DNA of 64,000 nucleotides from Candidatus Moranbacteria bacterium GW2011_GWC2_40_12 (GCA_000995965.1 LBYD01000002.1:328697-392696); one strand, 5' to 3'; shown: positions 25,987 through 34,159, counted from the first letter of the stretch. The notes: generated by a model from the letters alone, not told the origin. Program-made: numbers and translations.

Positions 25987-26829
25987 ATGAATCCTGAAAA
26001 AAAATTCGAAAGCAACCCTTTTTTTCTGAAAGGCGACAATGGCATCGGGGTTTTGTTATTGCACGGCTGGACTTCTCCGCCAGACGAGCTCCGGCCGCTC
26101 GCGGAGCATCTCAATTCTTTCGGGTACACAGTTTCCGCCCCACTGCTTTTGGGTCATGGAACAAGGCCAGAAGACCTGGAGCATGTCAAATGGAAAGATT
26201 GGCTTTCCCAGAGCCGGGAGGAGCTTGAGAAACTGAAAGAACATTTATCCTTCGCCACAGGCGCGCTTTATAACGATACAAAAAAGGACAGGGTTTTCTA
26301 TTCCGGAAAAGAACCCGTGGCGAAGGTCGAGAAAAAGATTTTTGTCGGCGGAATTTCTATGGGAGGAAACCTGGCTTTGATGGTTTCCGATGACAAATCG
26401 GTGGCCGGAATCTTCACTATGGGCGCGGCGATGCACTACAAATTGCATTACCTCGTGAAAGTGTGCCTTTTTTTCATGGGACTCACAAAAAAATACCGGA
26501 ACAAATATTATCCGTTCTGGGTCCGAAAAAAAATGGGAGACCGCAAGGTATATTTGCGATATCCGATTGAAAGCGCCAAAGAAGTCGTGCGCCTTTCCGA
26601 TGCGACGCGGAAATTTTTGCCCCAGGTCACCAAACCTATTTTCATTATGCAATCAACATCCGACCATATGGTCTCAAGAAACTCCCCGAAGATGATAACG
26701 AGTGGCGTGAAATCAAAAATCAAGGAAATATTCTGGATAGAAAATGCCTACCATGTTTTTGCAGGGAAAAAAGAGGTGTGGGAGAAAATTGAGAGTTTTA
26801 TTGAAAGAATTGTGAATTGTGAATCTTGA
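25987..26829 (+). CDS. alpha/beta hydrolase (carboxylesterase/monoacylglycerol lipase type)
   Basis: A 280-aa hydrolase. The oxyanion motif LLLHGW, nucleophile elbow GISMG (Ser124), Asp226 (STSDHMV) and His256 (AYHVF) form a complete triad. The layout matches Est30-like carboxylesterases that act on short acyl esters. About 30 residues (85-118) are inserted just before the nucleophile strand. It lies between two glycosyltransferases, so a lipid or acylated-sugar substrate is possible. Confidence 0.88.
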   Translation: MNPEKKFESNPFFLKGDNGIGVLLLHGWTSPPDELRPLAEHLNSFGYTVSAPLLLGHGTRPEDLEHVKWKDWLSQSREELEKLKEHLSFATGALYNDTKKDRVFYSGKEPVAKVEKKIFVGGISMGGNLALMVSDDKSVAGIFTMGAAMHYKLHYLVKVCLFFMGLTKKYRNKYYPFWVRKKMGDRKVYLRYPIESAKEVVRLSDATRKFLPQVTKPIFIMQSTSDHMVSRNSPKMITSGVKSKIKEIFWIENAYHVFAGKKEVWEKIESFIERIVNCES

Positions 26830-26946
26830 ATTGCGAATGGAAATATAGAATTTAAGAATATAGGATTTTTTTTGTTGAGCAATCCGAGTAAATTCAATTT
26901 TCTGGATTCCTATTCTCAATTCCCAATTCTAAATTCATAATTCAAA
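26811..26946. repeat. AATTGTGAATT spacer with inverted arms
   Basis: The spacer starts with GAATTGTGAATTGTGAATC, overlapping the end of the esterase gene, and ends with CAATTCCCAATTCTAAATTC words. The two ends can pair imperfectly. A similar spacer precedes gatC. Confidence 0.65.
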
Positions 26947-26949
26947 AAA

Positions 26950-28122
26950 ATGCGGATAGCGTTTTTTACCAACAATTATCTTCCCAACCCCTTTGGTGTT
27001 TCAGGTTCCGTCGAGAGTTTCCGGAAAGAATTTGAAAATCTTGGACACGAGGTATTTGTATTTGCTCCGAAATGGCGGGGACACAAGGACGAGAATCAAA
27101 ACGTTTTTCGCTATCCCGCGATTGAGACAAATATAAAAATAAAATTCCCGCTGGCATTTCCGCATTCCCTGAAGATTCGCGGGAAGCTCAAGCGTCTTCA
27201 AATTGACATTGTCCATTCCCAGCATCCCAATCTTCTCGGCAGTGCGGCGGCATATTGGGCAAAGAAAAAAAATGTTCCGCTGGTATTCACCTGGCATACG
27301 CTCTATGACCAATACGCCCATTTTGCGCCATTTGTGCCGGCAAAAATAGCCGCTTGGTGGACAATCAGAAACGCGAGAAATTATGCCAACCTGTGCGACG
27401 CAGTAATCACTCCTACGCCGTCAGTGGCAGATATAATCAAAAAGTGGGGCGTGGCAAATGAAAATATCACGGCTATTCCGACAGGAGTGGAGGAAAAACA
27501 ATTCGAAAATCCGGACAGGGAGTCCTTGAGAAAAAAATATAACATTAGAGATAATGAAATATTGCTTACTCTGATCTCGCGGCTTACCGCGGAAAAGAAT
27601 GTTGGTTTTCTTCTCGATGCAGTGTTGGATATTTTACGAAATAATAAGTCCGTTAAATTCATGATTTGCGGAGACGGGAATCTCAAAAATAATTTGGAAA
27701 AAGTTGTTCGGGATAGCGGGCTCGCAGGGAGAGTGATATTTGTCGGCATTGTCTCCGGCGCCGAAAAGAAAAACTATTACGCCGCGGGGGATATTTTCGT
27801 CTATGCTTCGAAATCGGAAACGCAAGGGATGATTCTCACTGAAGCCATGTATTCCGGCCTTCCGATTGTCGCGGTGCGGGCGACAGGAGTGCGGGATATT
27901 GTCGAAGACGGCAAAACAGGATTTTTGGTCCCGGAAAATAAGCAGGAATTTCAGGAGATGATTGAAAAATTGATCAGTGATCCAATTTTGAGAAAAGATT
28001 TTTCCGAAGAGGCGAAAAAAACGGCAAGAGAAAAATACACCGCGAAAATTTGCGCGAAAAAAATGCTGGAAGTTTATGAAAAAAGCCGAGCTTTGAAAAA
28101 CTCCCGATTTATCGGGAGTTAA
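26950..28122 (+). CDS. GT4 family glycosyltransferase
   Basis: A 390-aa GT-B enzyme. The N-terminal GVSGSVESF loop, the VHSQHPNLLG strand, the central LISRLTAEKNVGFLLDA linker strand and the donor-site ASKSETQGMILTEAM (E-x7-E motif) mark family GT4. It resembles enzymes that glycosylate diacylglycerol or phosphatidylinositol. The last residues (SRALKNSRFIGS) are encoded by a palindromic repeat (28082-28139), so the original C-terminus was probably altered. Confidence 0.9.
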   Translation: MRIAFFTNNYLPNPFGVSGSVESFRKEFENLGHEVFVFAPKWRGHKDENQNVFRYPAIETNIKIKFPLAFPHSLKIRGKLKRLQIDIVHSQHPNLLGSAAAYWAKKKNVPLVFTWHTLYDQYAHFAPFVPAKIAAWWTIRNARNYANLCDAVITPTPSVADIIKKWGVANENITAIPTGVEEKQFENPDRESLRKKYNIRDNEILLTLISRLTAEKNVGFLLDAVLDILRNNKSVKFMICGDGNLKNNLEKVVRDSGLAGRVIFVGIVSGAEKKNYYAAGDIFVYASKSETQGMILTEAMYSGLPIVAVRATGVRDIVEDGKTGFLVPENKQEFQEMIEKLISDPILRKDFSEEAKKTAREKYTAKICAKKMLEVYEKSRALKNSRFIGS

Positions 28123-28139
28123 GAAAGGCTTGGCTTTGA
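28082..28139 (+). repeat. related palindromic element, copy E
   Basis: Arms AAAGCCGAGCTTT and AAAGGCTTGGCTTT enclose the perfect hairpin AACTCCCGATTTATCGGGAGTT. The arms use the same words as copies A, C and D in swapped order. It supplies the stop region of the GT4 gene. Confidence 0.7.
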
Positions 28140-28178
28140 AAAAAAATATAACGTTTTCTAACCTTGAATTCGCAGGAT

Positions 28179-28739
28179 ATGAAAGTGCTTCCCCGTAAAT
28201 TCTATTCCCGAAACACGATGAAAGTTGCCCGAGATCTTCTCGGCTGTTTTTTGATCCGCGAGTATCGGGGAAAAATTTGGCGGGCGATGATCACCGAAAC
28301 AGAAGCCTACCGCGGCGAAGAAGATTTGGCGTGCCATGCTTCAAAGGGGAGAACGCCAAGGACGGAAGTGATGTATGATGAGCCAGGACATGCCTACGTC
28401 TATATGATCTACGGCATGTATCATTGCCTCAATATTGTCACCGAAAAAAAAGATTTCCCTGCGGCGGTTTTGATACGCGGCGCAAAAATTTTTGGACGTC
28501 GGACGTCTAAAGATGGGGGTCCGCCGGATGTCCATCTGGGCGGTCCAGGAAAACTCTGCCAATTCCTGAAAATCGATCGGAAACTCAATAAATGGGATCT
28601 GACGAAAGGCGAGAGGCTCTGGATCGAGCATCGAAATCCGAGAGCTAAGCTCTTGGCTATAAAAAAATCAAAAAGAATCGGCGTTGACTACGCTCAGCAC
28701 TGCCGGGAATATTTGTGGAGATTTAACCTAAAATTATAG
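28179..28739 (+). CDS. DNA-3-methyladenine glycosylase (AAG/MPG type)
   Basis: A 186-aa monofunctional base-excision glycosylase that removes alkylated purines. It has LPRKFYSR, VARDLLGC, the catalytic-glutamate strand ITETEAYRGEEDLACHA, the YVYMIYGMYHCLNIV strand and GPGKLCQFLKID. An in-frame TTG lies 15 nt upstream; the ATG is preferred because the family begins there. No clear Shine-Dalgarno site. Confidence 0.93.
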   Translation: MKVLPRKFYSRNTMKVARDLLGCFLIREYRGKIWRAMITETEAYRGEEDLACHASKGRTPRTEVMYDEPGHAYVYMIYGMYHCLNIVTEKKDFPAAVLIRGAKIFGRRTSKDGGPPDVHLGGPGKLCQFLKIDRKLNKWDLTKGERLWIEHRNPRAKLLAIKKSKRIGVDYAQHCREYLWRFNLKL

Positions 28740-28773
28740 CTATTATAAGGCTTATATAAGGTATAATATCTCT

Positions 28774-28789
28774 ATGTTTCATGAAACAT
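28774..28789. promoter_or_regulatory. perfect 16-bp palindrome (possible operator)
   Basis: ATGTTTCATGAAACAT is perfectly self-complementary and ends 8 bp before a consensus -35 box, a place where a dimeric regulator could act. Confidence 0.45.
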
Positions 28790-28797
28790 TCCGACCA

Positions 28798-28826
28798 TTG
28801 ACAGGAGTGTTTTATTTTGATATAAT
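28798..28826 (+). promoter_or_regulatory. consensus sigma-70 promoter
   Basis: TTGACA and TATAAT, both perfect, are separated by exactly 17 bp. Predicted start of transcription is near 28833. It would drive the secreted protein at 29126 through a leader of about 290 nt. Confidence 0.85.
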
Positions 28827-28832
28827 AACCCG

Positions 28833-29125
28833 TTGGAATGAAAAACCGGGATTTTGCGGCGAGAATGATGGAGGGGAGAATTTCAAAGGCCAAAAATCGC
28901 CACGGGAATTATATACTAGTTCTTTGCAACTACCCCGTCGACGCTTACGGCTTGCGATCTTCTCTTCATCATTCTCTTCGTGAGAAGGGACCCGCCGACG
29001 CTAAAGCTTTGGCAGGGCAAGACTGCTCTTTGAGAAAATCTCAACTGCCGCAATGTGAAAATTATTTCTAGTTTTCATTTTTGGCAGTTGAATGAAATAT
29101 TTCAAAAAAAGAAGAGGGAGATAAG
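28833..29125 (+). promoter_or_regulatory. long structured leader, possible small ORF
   Basis: Between the promoter and the secreted-protein gene is a leader with a TGCTCTTTGAGAAAA stretch (29022-29036 region) that resembles an rRNA boxA antitermination site, and a hairpin TCAACTGCC/GGCAGTTGA (29041-29091). A 77-codon frame (28838-29071) begins only about 5 nt after the predicted start of transcription and has no recognised homology; it may be translated leaderless or be spurious. Confidence 0.4.
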
Positions 29126-29614
29126 ATGAAAAAATTAGTTATTTTGGCCCTAGTCGCCGCCCTGTGCGGTCTGATGGTGGTTAATGCGGTGGCGCAGGCT
29201 GCGACGTATCGGTCTGACTTTATCAAGAGCCAGGCCAAGTGGTTTTCTGAGCAGTATCCGGACCGTCATGGCATTGCCATGCCCTTCGCCTGGGGAACTG
29301 GCAAGTTTCTGAAGGAAAGTGGAACTCCTCTTCCCATCGAATGGTATGCCTACTCGAATACGGACGGCAATATGATCTTCATCTTCGACTTCGTCATGCC
29401 CAAGGATGAGCTGGAGAAGATGCAGGTCCGGCGGGGTTGGGATGTATGCGTCCCGGAAGGCGACAAAAAAACCACTCTGATTGCCCTGGGCAACGGTTGG
29501 GCTTTAGGGGAAGATAAAATCATTGACAAAGGAGGAGTTATCCGCCAGGGAGTGGCTGAACTCAATCTGATCAGATATTTCAAGGATCTTCGGATCCGAG
29601 AATATCTTGATTGA
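29126..29614 (+). CDS. secreted protein of unknown function
   Basis: A 162-aa protein with a clear signal peptide (cut after VAQA, residue 25). The mature part has TSP-free, mixed alpha/beta composition with a single Cys and no recognised domain. A strong GAGGGAGATAAG site precedes the ATG. Codon use is GC-richer than in the flanking genes and resembles purBEC. It shares a transcript with the next small membrane protein. Confidence 0.7.
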   Translation: MKKLVILALVAALCGLMVVNAVAQAATYRSDFIKSQAKWFSEQYPDRHGIAMPFAWGTGKFLKESGTPLPIEWYAYSNTDGNMIFIFDFVMPKDELEKMQVRRGWDVCVPEGDKKTTLIALGNGWALGEDKIIDKGGVIRQGVAELNLIRYFKDLRIREYLD

Positions 29615-29624
29615 AGGAGGTAGT

Positions 29625-29807
29625 ATGGCAAAATATTTTTTTTGTATAGGCCTGGCGCAAATTGCCTACGCTGGCTATCGTGCCTTTTATCCTTTTCCTT
29701 GTTGGGGAGCGGCATGGGGATGGGCGGCTGCGATGATCGCGCTTCCGTCAGTTCTGTGGTTTCTGGTCTCTGGGCTGGCGCGTAACCGCCAGAAAGTAGC
29801 TCAATAA
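29625..29807 (+). CDS. small two-helix membrane protein
   Basis: A 60-aa protein with two hydrophobic segments (about 4-18 and 28-50; AWGWAAAMIALPSVLWFLV). The ATG at 29625 is chosen because GAAGGAGG lies 5 nt before it; the frame is open 6 codons upstream into the Shine-Dalgarno region. Starts 10 nt after the secreted-protein stop. Confidence 0.65.
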   Translation: MAKYFFCIGLAQIAYAGYRAFYPFPCWGAAWGWAAAMIALPSVLWFLVSGLARNRQKVAQ

Positions 29808-29844
29808 AATAGGAGCCTCGCAGACAACATTCGCGAGCGCTCAG

Positions 29845-29925
29845 GGCAGAGGTCCCAATTGACTCTGCCCCCTCATCCGAGTTCGCCAGCGCGTTATCGC
29901 TGTCTGGCGAATTCAGATGAGGGAA
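29845..29925 (+). repeat. two hairpins in the 3' UTR
   Basis: GGGCAGAG/CTCTGCCC forms one stem; CCCTCATC and TTCGCCAG pair with CTGGCGAA and GATGAGGG to form a second, longer one. They come before the terminator and may stabilise the transcript. Confidence 0.55.
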
Positions 29926-29930
29926 ATATA

Positions 29931-29970
29931 AAACAGCCCGGTGCGAAACCCGCGGCTGTTTTTTGTTTTT
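29931..29970 (+). terminator. terminator of the 29-kb secreted/membrane gene pair
   Basis: AAACAGCC and GGCTGTTT pair and are followed by TTTTTTGTTTTT. Confidence 0.85.
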
Positions 29971-30005
29971 ATAAAATATTTGAGAAGTAGTATCTTTATA
30001 TAAAA

Positions 30006-30033
30006 TGCATCAATGCGCTAGCGTATTGATGCA
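30006..30033 (-). terminator. possible recG terminator
   Basis: TGCATCAAT and ATTGATGCA form a 9-bp stem; on the minus strand ATTTTATAT follows. It sits 16 bp past the recG stop. Confidence 0.5.
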
Positions 30034-30048
30034 AGGCATATCATTATA

Positions 30049-32133
30049 TTATTCCAGGTGGATTTCTTTATCAAACTTATCTAAAGCAATTTTGAGAACT
30101 GGAAATTGTTTTAGTTTCGGGTCAAATTCGAAAAGGGATTGAGCTTCAATCCGCGCTTGCTGAATGAGTTTCACGTCCGAAAGATGCTGCATGGCCGCGT
30201 CGGCGAGGCCGGATTGGCGCTTTCCGATGAATTGGCCCGGGCCGCGGATTTCAAGGTCTTTTTCGGCGAGCGCAAAACCATTTTCTGATTCAATAAGAGC
30301 TTTCAATCTTTTATTTGCATTCGCCGAAGCCGAATCGGTGAAAAGAAAACAATACGACTGGTGCTCGGAGCGTCCGACTCGTCCGCGGAATTGGTGGAGC
30401 TGGGCCAGGCCGAATCTTTCCGATCCCTCGATGACCATGATCGTGGAATTCGGGACATCCACGCCGACTTCAACAACGGATGTGGAAACCAGAATATCAA
30501 ATTCTTTATTTTTAAACTTGGCCATTATTTCCTCTTTATCTTTCGGCTTCATCCGGCCGTGAAGCAAGCCAATGCGCAAATTCAAAAATATCTTTTCGGA
30601 AAGATTTTTATGCTCCTCTGTTGCCGCTTTTCCGGAAATTTTTTCTGATTCTTCGATAAGGGGGAAGATAAAAAAGGCTTGCCGGCCTTTTTTTATTTCA
30701 GAGCGGATAAATTGATATATATTTTCTCGATTGGTCGGGGTGACTATTTCCGTAATAATTCTTTTTCGGCCTTTTGGGAGCTCATCAAGAATTGAAAGGT
30801 CTAAATTGCCAAAAAATGCGAGAGCCAGCGTGCGGGGAATGGGGGTAGCGGTCATAGACAGCAAATGAGGCACGGAGCTCTTGAGATTATCCTTCAGGTT
30901 AGCGGCTGCTTTTTGGAGCCGGGCGCGCTGTTCAACTCCGAAACGGTGCTGTTCGTCAATGACAACCAGAGCCAGATTCTTGAACTCGACAGATTTTTGA
31001 ATGAGCGCGTGCGTGCCAATCAGAATTTTTATTTCTCCCCGCCGGATTTTCCCGAGGAAATTTTTTTTCGTGTTTTTTTTCCAGACCGTCCGGCATTGGC
31101 TCGCCGTCAAAATCCCGACTTTTTGGGAAAAATTTTTGAAGATTTCTTTGAAAGTCTCGAAGTGCTGGATGGCAAGCACTTCCGTTGGCGCCATGATGGC
31201 TGTTTGGTATCCGGCCATCATTGTTTCGAGAGCGGCAATCGCTGCCACAACTGTTTTTCCCGAGCCGACGTCGCCCTCGAGGAGCCGGTTCATTGGATGA
31301 GGCTTTTCAATATCTTTCAAAATCTGGAATGTTGATTTTCTTTGCGCGTCAGTGAGTTTGAAGGGGAGGGATTCAACGAAATCTTTGGCCAATTTTTCAT
31401 CAAATTTGATTGAAACCGCTTGGCTGTTTTCCCAATCTTTCCGCGTCCGCACGCTGACAAGCTGAATGAGAAACATTTCTTCAAAGGCCATCCTTTTTTG
31501 GGCGGCTTTTATTTTTTCGAAGCTATCCGGAAAGTGCAGTTGCTCAATTGCTTCCCGCGCGCCGATCAGTTTTTGCCTTTTGAGAATCGCGTTGGGAACC
31601 ACTTCCGCAATTTCAGGCGAGTATTTTTTGAGAAGCTGGCTTATTTTCCAGCGGATCCATTTTGAAGTGACGCCGCGAGTTTCCGGGTAAACCGGGACAA
31701 TCCGGCCGGTGTTTGTGGGCGCCCGTCTCGCGTTTTCATAGGCGGGACTTGAAAAATACAGCCCCTTTTTATCCCAATTCACTTTTCCGCTGATTCTCAC
31801 GAGCGAATCTTTCTTGATATTTTGGATGATATAGGGCTGATTGAACCAGATCACCCGCACGGAGCCGCTCTTATCCTCGACAATGGCTTCAGTAATTGCC
31901 ATTCTTCTTTTCCAGGCATGAATATTTCGGATTTCGGAGATTTTTCCTTCAGCGGTCGCGGTTTCGCCTTCTTTTATTTCGGCAATTTTCGTTATTCGGG
32001 AAAAGTCGTCGTAGCGGTGCGGGAAAAAATGCAAAAAATCCCGGACAGTCTTGGTCCCGAGCTGCTCGAGTTTTTTCAGATATTTTTTTTCAATGAAAGA
32101 GATTTGCGCGAGTGGTATTTCAAGATTAGGCAT
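30049..32133 (-). CDS. recG: ATP-dependent DNA helicase RecG
   Basis: A 694-aa branch-migration helicase. It has the N-terminal wedge/OB region, LLEGDVGSGKT (Walker A), VIDEQHRFG (DEAH-type box), SMTATPIPRTLA (motif III), HGRM and QFRGRVGRSEHQSYC (motif VI). It remodels stalled forks and Holliday junctions. The start is set at the ATG 2 nt past the discriminator base of tRNA-Arg; the open frame further upstream is antisense-independent tRNA sequence and not protein. With no room for a leader, the mRNA may begin at the processed tRNA 3' end. Confidence 0.95.
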   Translation of the reverse strand: MPNLEIPLAQISFIEKKYLKKLEQLGTKTVRDFLHFFPHRYDDFSRITKIAEIKEGETATAEGKISEIRNIHAWKRRMAITEAIVEDKSGSVRVIWFNQPYIIQNIKKDSLVRISGKVNWDKKGLYFSSPAYENARRAPTNTGRIVPVYPETRGVTSKWIRWKISQLLKKYSPEIAEVVPNAILKRQKLIGAREAIEQLHFPDSFEKIKAAQKRMAFEEMFLIQLVSVRTRKDWENSQAVSIKFDEKLAKDFVESLPFKLTDAQRKSTFQILKDIEKPHPMNRLLEGDVGSGKTVVAAIAALETMMAGYQTAIMAPTEVLAIQHFETFKEIFKNFSQKVGILTASQCRTVWKKNTKKNFLGKIRRGEIKILIGTHALIQKSVEFKNLALVVIDEQHRFGVEQRARLQKAAANLKDNLKSSVPHLLSMTATPIPRTLALAFFGNLDLSILDELPKGRKRIITEIVTPTNRENIYQFIRSEIKKGRQAFFIFPLIEESEKISGKAATEEHKNLSEKIFLNLRIGLLHGRMKPKDKEEIMAKFKNKEFDILVSTSVVEVGVDVPNSTIMVIEGSERFGLAQLHQFRGRVGRSEHQSYCFLFTDSASANANKRLKALIESENGFALAEKDLEIRGPGQFIGKRQSGLADAAMQHLSDVKLIQQARIEAQSLFEFDPKLKQFPVLKIALDKFDKEIHLE

Positions 32134-32134
32134 T

Positions 32135-32208
32135 TGCGCTCGACAGGATTCGAACCTGTGACCTCTGGCTCCGCAAGCCAACGCTCTATCCAACTGAGCT
32201 ACGAGCGC
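32135..32208 (-). tRNA. tRNA-Arg (GCG)
   Basis: Minus-strand cloverleaf with acceptor GCGCTCG/CGAGCGC and discriminator A. Anticodon stem TTGGC-type with loop TTGCGGA gives anticodon GCG, not the ACG (inosine) found in most bacteria. CCA is not encoded, and the recG start codon follows almost at once. Confidence 0.9.
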
Positions 32209-32296
32209 GTAAATTTTTCAAGCTCTCCGACTGCCGGCAGGCAGGCGCAAGCCTATGTTCCCCGCCCGACTCGCTTCTCGACTCGAAGCGGGCGAA

Positions 32297-32317
32297 TATC
32301 CGTTGAACTTCAGGGAC
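32297..32317 (-). pseudogene. tRNA-Arg 5' fragment (pseudo-tRNA)
   Basis: The 21 bp match the 5' end of tRNA-Arg(TCT) (2341-2361) with one mismatch. The rest of the cloverleaf is replaced by a hairpin (CGCTTC/GAAGCG), though GGGGAAC about 40 bp on resembles a damaged acceptor 3' strand. It lies 90 bp from a functional tRNA-Arg. Confidence 0.6.
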
Positions 32318-32385
32318 ATGTCCGCTGTTTTCCCCGCGACAAAATGCGAAGATTTTTATATTTCAGGGTGGGGCAAAGGATATTC

Positions 32386-32913
32386 TTATAATCCAATTAT
32401 TCTTTCAAGCCGGTCAAGAGCCGAGAGCTCCTGCTTTATCTCAGGGAGATATTGCAGAAGAGCTTCGCGGATTTTGATAGGATTGGCGTTTCCGACCGGA
32501 ATATGAATATAGGGAAGAAAAGTTTTTTTGCTGTGGAGGCTCAAAATTCGAATTTCCTCCTCGACTTCGTAAAAAATCCAGAAGCTGCGGATGTTGTCAT
32601 AATCATAAAAATAATTATCCACCTGGATACCGTCAGGATTGATTTTCATCTGGATGATTCGGGGCTTCCGCTCGGCATAAATATATCCCAGCATTCCGAT
32701 CAGAATAAAGGTGATAGCCATCAGGATTGAATTGGTGATAAGCGCATAGACAATGATGGCAAGCAAAACTATCCCCATCACCCAATACCAATGCGGGTGC
32801 TTTTCAGCATGTTCGTATTCCGGCGCTTGCCAGGAAAATACCGGTTCGTCTTCTTCGGCGGGTGATGGCGGAAAGTGTCTTGCCAATTTTCTGGATCGGG
32901 TTCTTTCGTTCAT
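32386..32913 (-). CDS. two-helix membrane protein of unknown function
   Basis: A 175-aa protein. Residues about 43-86 are two membrane helices (WYWVMGIVLLAIIVYALIT and the next segment). The C-terminal cytoplasmic part is an alternating strand domain (DGIQVDNYFYDYDNIRSFWI) of the kind seen in bacterial PH-like domains. The start at 32913 excludes an upstream open stretch that is antisense to tRNA-Ser sequence. Function unknown. Confidence 0.7.
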   Translation of the reverse strand: MNERTRSRKLARHFPPSPAEEDEPVFSWQAPEYEHAEKHPHWYWVMGIVLLAIIVYALITNSILMAITFILIGMLGYIYAERKPRIIQMKINPDGIQVDNYFYDYDNIRSFWIFYEVEEEIRILSLHSKKTFLPYIHIPVGNANPIKIREALLQYLPEIKQELSALDRLERIIGL

Positions 32914-32939
32914 TTTTTTGTTGTTAAAATTCTGAAACT

Positions 32940-33030
32940 TGGCGGTGAGGGTGGGATTCGAACCCACGTGCCCCTTGCGGAGCAAGCAGTTTTCAAGACT
33001 GCCCCGTTACGACCACTTCGGTACCTCACC
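32940..33030 (-). tRNA. tRNA-Ser (TGA), CCA encoded
   Basis: Class II tRNA with acceptor GGTGAGG/CCTCACC, anticodon loop CTTGAAA (TGA), a long variable arm (TTGC/GCAA stem) and T arm GTGGG-TTCGAAT-CCCAC. Discriminator G is followed by an encoded CCA, in contrast to most tRNAs here. Confidence 0.93.
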
Positions 33031-33053
33031 CTCTCTATATTTTCCATTTGATG

Positions 33054-33144
33054 CGGAAGGGGAGGGATTCGAACCCTCGATACGGTTTTAACTCCGTATA
33101 ACAGGTTAGCAACCTATCGCTTTCAGCCGCTCAGCCACCCTTCC
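33054..33144 (-). tRNA. tRNA-Ser (GCT)
   Basis: Class II tRNA with acceptor GGAAGGG/CCCTTCC, anticodon loop TTGCTAA (GCT), long variable arm TACGG/CCGTA and T arm GAGGG-TTCGAAT-CCCTC. Discriminator G; CCA not encoded. It is transcribed directly after the LAGLIDADG gene. Confidence 0.93.
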
Positions 33145-33151
33145 ACGTTAT

Positions 33152-34159
33152 TCATTTTTGGATCTTTTCGAGGTGTTTTTTGTTATTTGATCCGACAATT
33201 TTGAAATATTTCAGGACATTTTGCTTATTTTCAACCTTGATTTCTTTATTCTTACATATTCTAGGCTTTAATCCAATATTTTTCAAGATCCTGAAAACCG
33301 TATGGAGAAGTGGCGGAGATAAGCTACAAAAAGATAATTTCTGATAACGGTAAATCTTTTTATTGACGACGTATGTATGTTTATAGACAGACCCGTCAGT
33401 ATCAATAAGTCCGCGTAAGCAGGCGATTTCATATTTCTTGTTTCGTTTTATCCATATCGGAATATCGATTTTTTGTTTCACTTTATTGCCTATTTTCAAC
33501 CCCATTTTTTGCGTAAGATAATCAACCAACTCCGTGCGAGATATTACAATTGTATCAGCTTTGCTTTTGGGATCCGAATATAATCCAGGAAAAACACTAA
33601 ACAGGTCCGTAATCATTTTATTCACAAAACTAATATAGTCTTGATCAGTTTCGCGATTCAATGAAATTGAAACTTGTCGCATGCTTATGCCGCCGTCTCC
33701 GAGGATAATGCCGACAAATTCTGCGAGCTTAGCGGAAAATGACGGTTTTTTTATCGGAAGTCGTTTGCTAATAATGGGATGTTGCTTGAATTTACCTTCC
33801 TTTTCCCACCATTCCCGCCATTTTCTCTTTCTAGCATTTGGATCACCTCCAATAAATTTGTATTTCTTTAAAACAGCAAGTCCGCCTTTTCGGGCGCCTT
33901 TTTTTGCGTACCAATAAGGAGAAAGCAATTCAATGTTTTTGGGAAAACTTAGATTCGCTTTTTTGCAGATAATTTTGACTATATTCAGGGGAACAGTAAT
34001 CTTCTCTCTTTTCCAATCCGAAAGATTTCTTTCGCTTATTTTAAGCAATTTGGCGAGTTCACGCCAATCTAAACCAAGCTTATTTTTTGCAGTAAAAAGA
34101 AAATCTCGTTGCTTGTTTCTGGTGAATTTGACTCTTTTAGATTTATACCTTTCAGCCAT
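33152..34159 (-). CDS. free-standing LAGLIDADG endonuclease-like protein with HTH domain
   Basis: A 335-aa protein. An N-terminal helix-turn-helix (about 28-75; WRELAKLLKISERNLSDWK) and a conserved GGDPNARKRKWREWWEKEG linker precede two LAGLIDADG helices (FVGIILGDGGI near 150 and LRGLIDTDGSV near 253), so it could act as a monomer. Its gene stops 8 nt before tRNA-Ser(GCT). No intron or intein is visible around it, and the tRNA is intact. It may be a regulator or an orphan homing enzyme. Confidence 0.8.
   Translation of the reverse strand: MAERYKSKRVKFTRNKQRDFLFTAKNKLGLDWRELAKLLKISERNLSDWKREKITVPLNIVKIICKKANLSFPKNIELLSPYWYAKKGARKGGLAVLKKYKFIGGDPNARKRKWREWWEKEGKFKQHPIISKRLPIKKPSFSAKLAEFVGIILGDGGISMRQVSISLNRETDQDYISFVNKMITDLFSVFPGLYSDPKSKADTIVISRTELVDYLTQKMGLKIGNKVKQKIDIPIWIKRNKKYEIACLRGLIDTDGSVYKHTYVVNKKIYRYQKLSFCSLSPPLLHTVFRILKNIGLKPRICKNKEIKVENKQNVLKYFKIVGSNNKKHLEKIQK

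Noticed and set aside
28774..28983. Open frame of 69 codons upstream of the secreted protein
   Set aside because: It starts upstream of the -35 box and reads through the consensus promoter.
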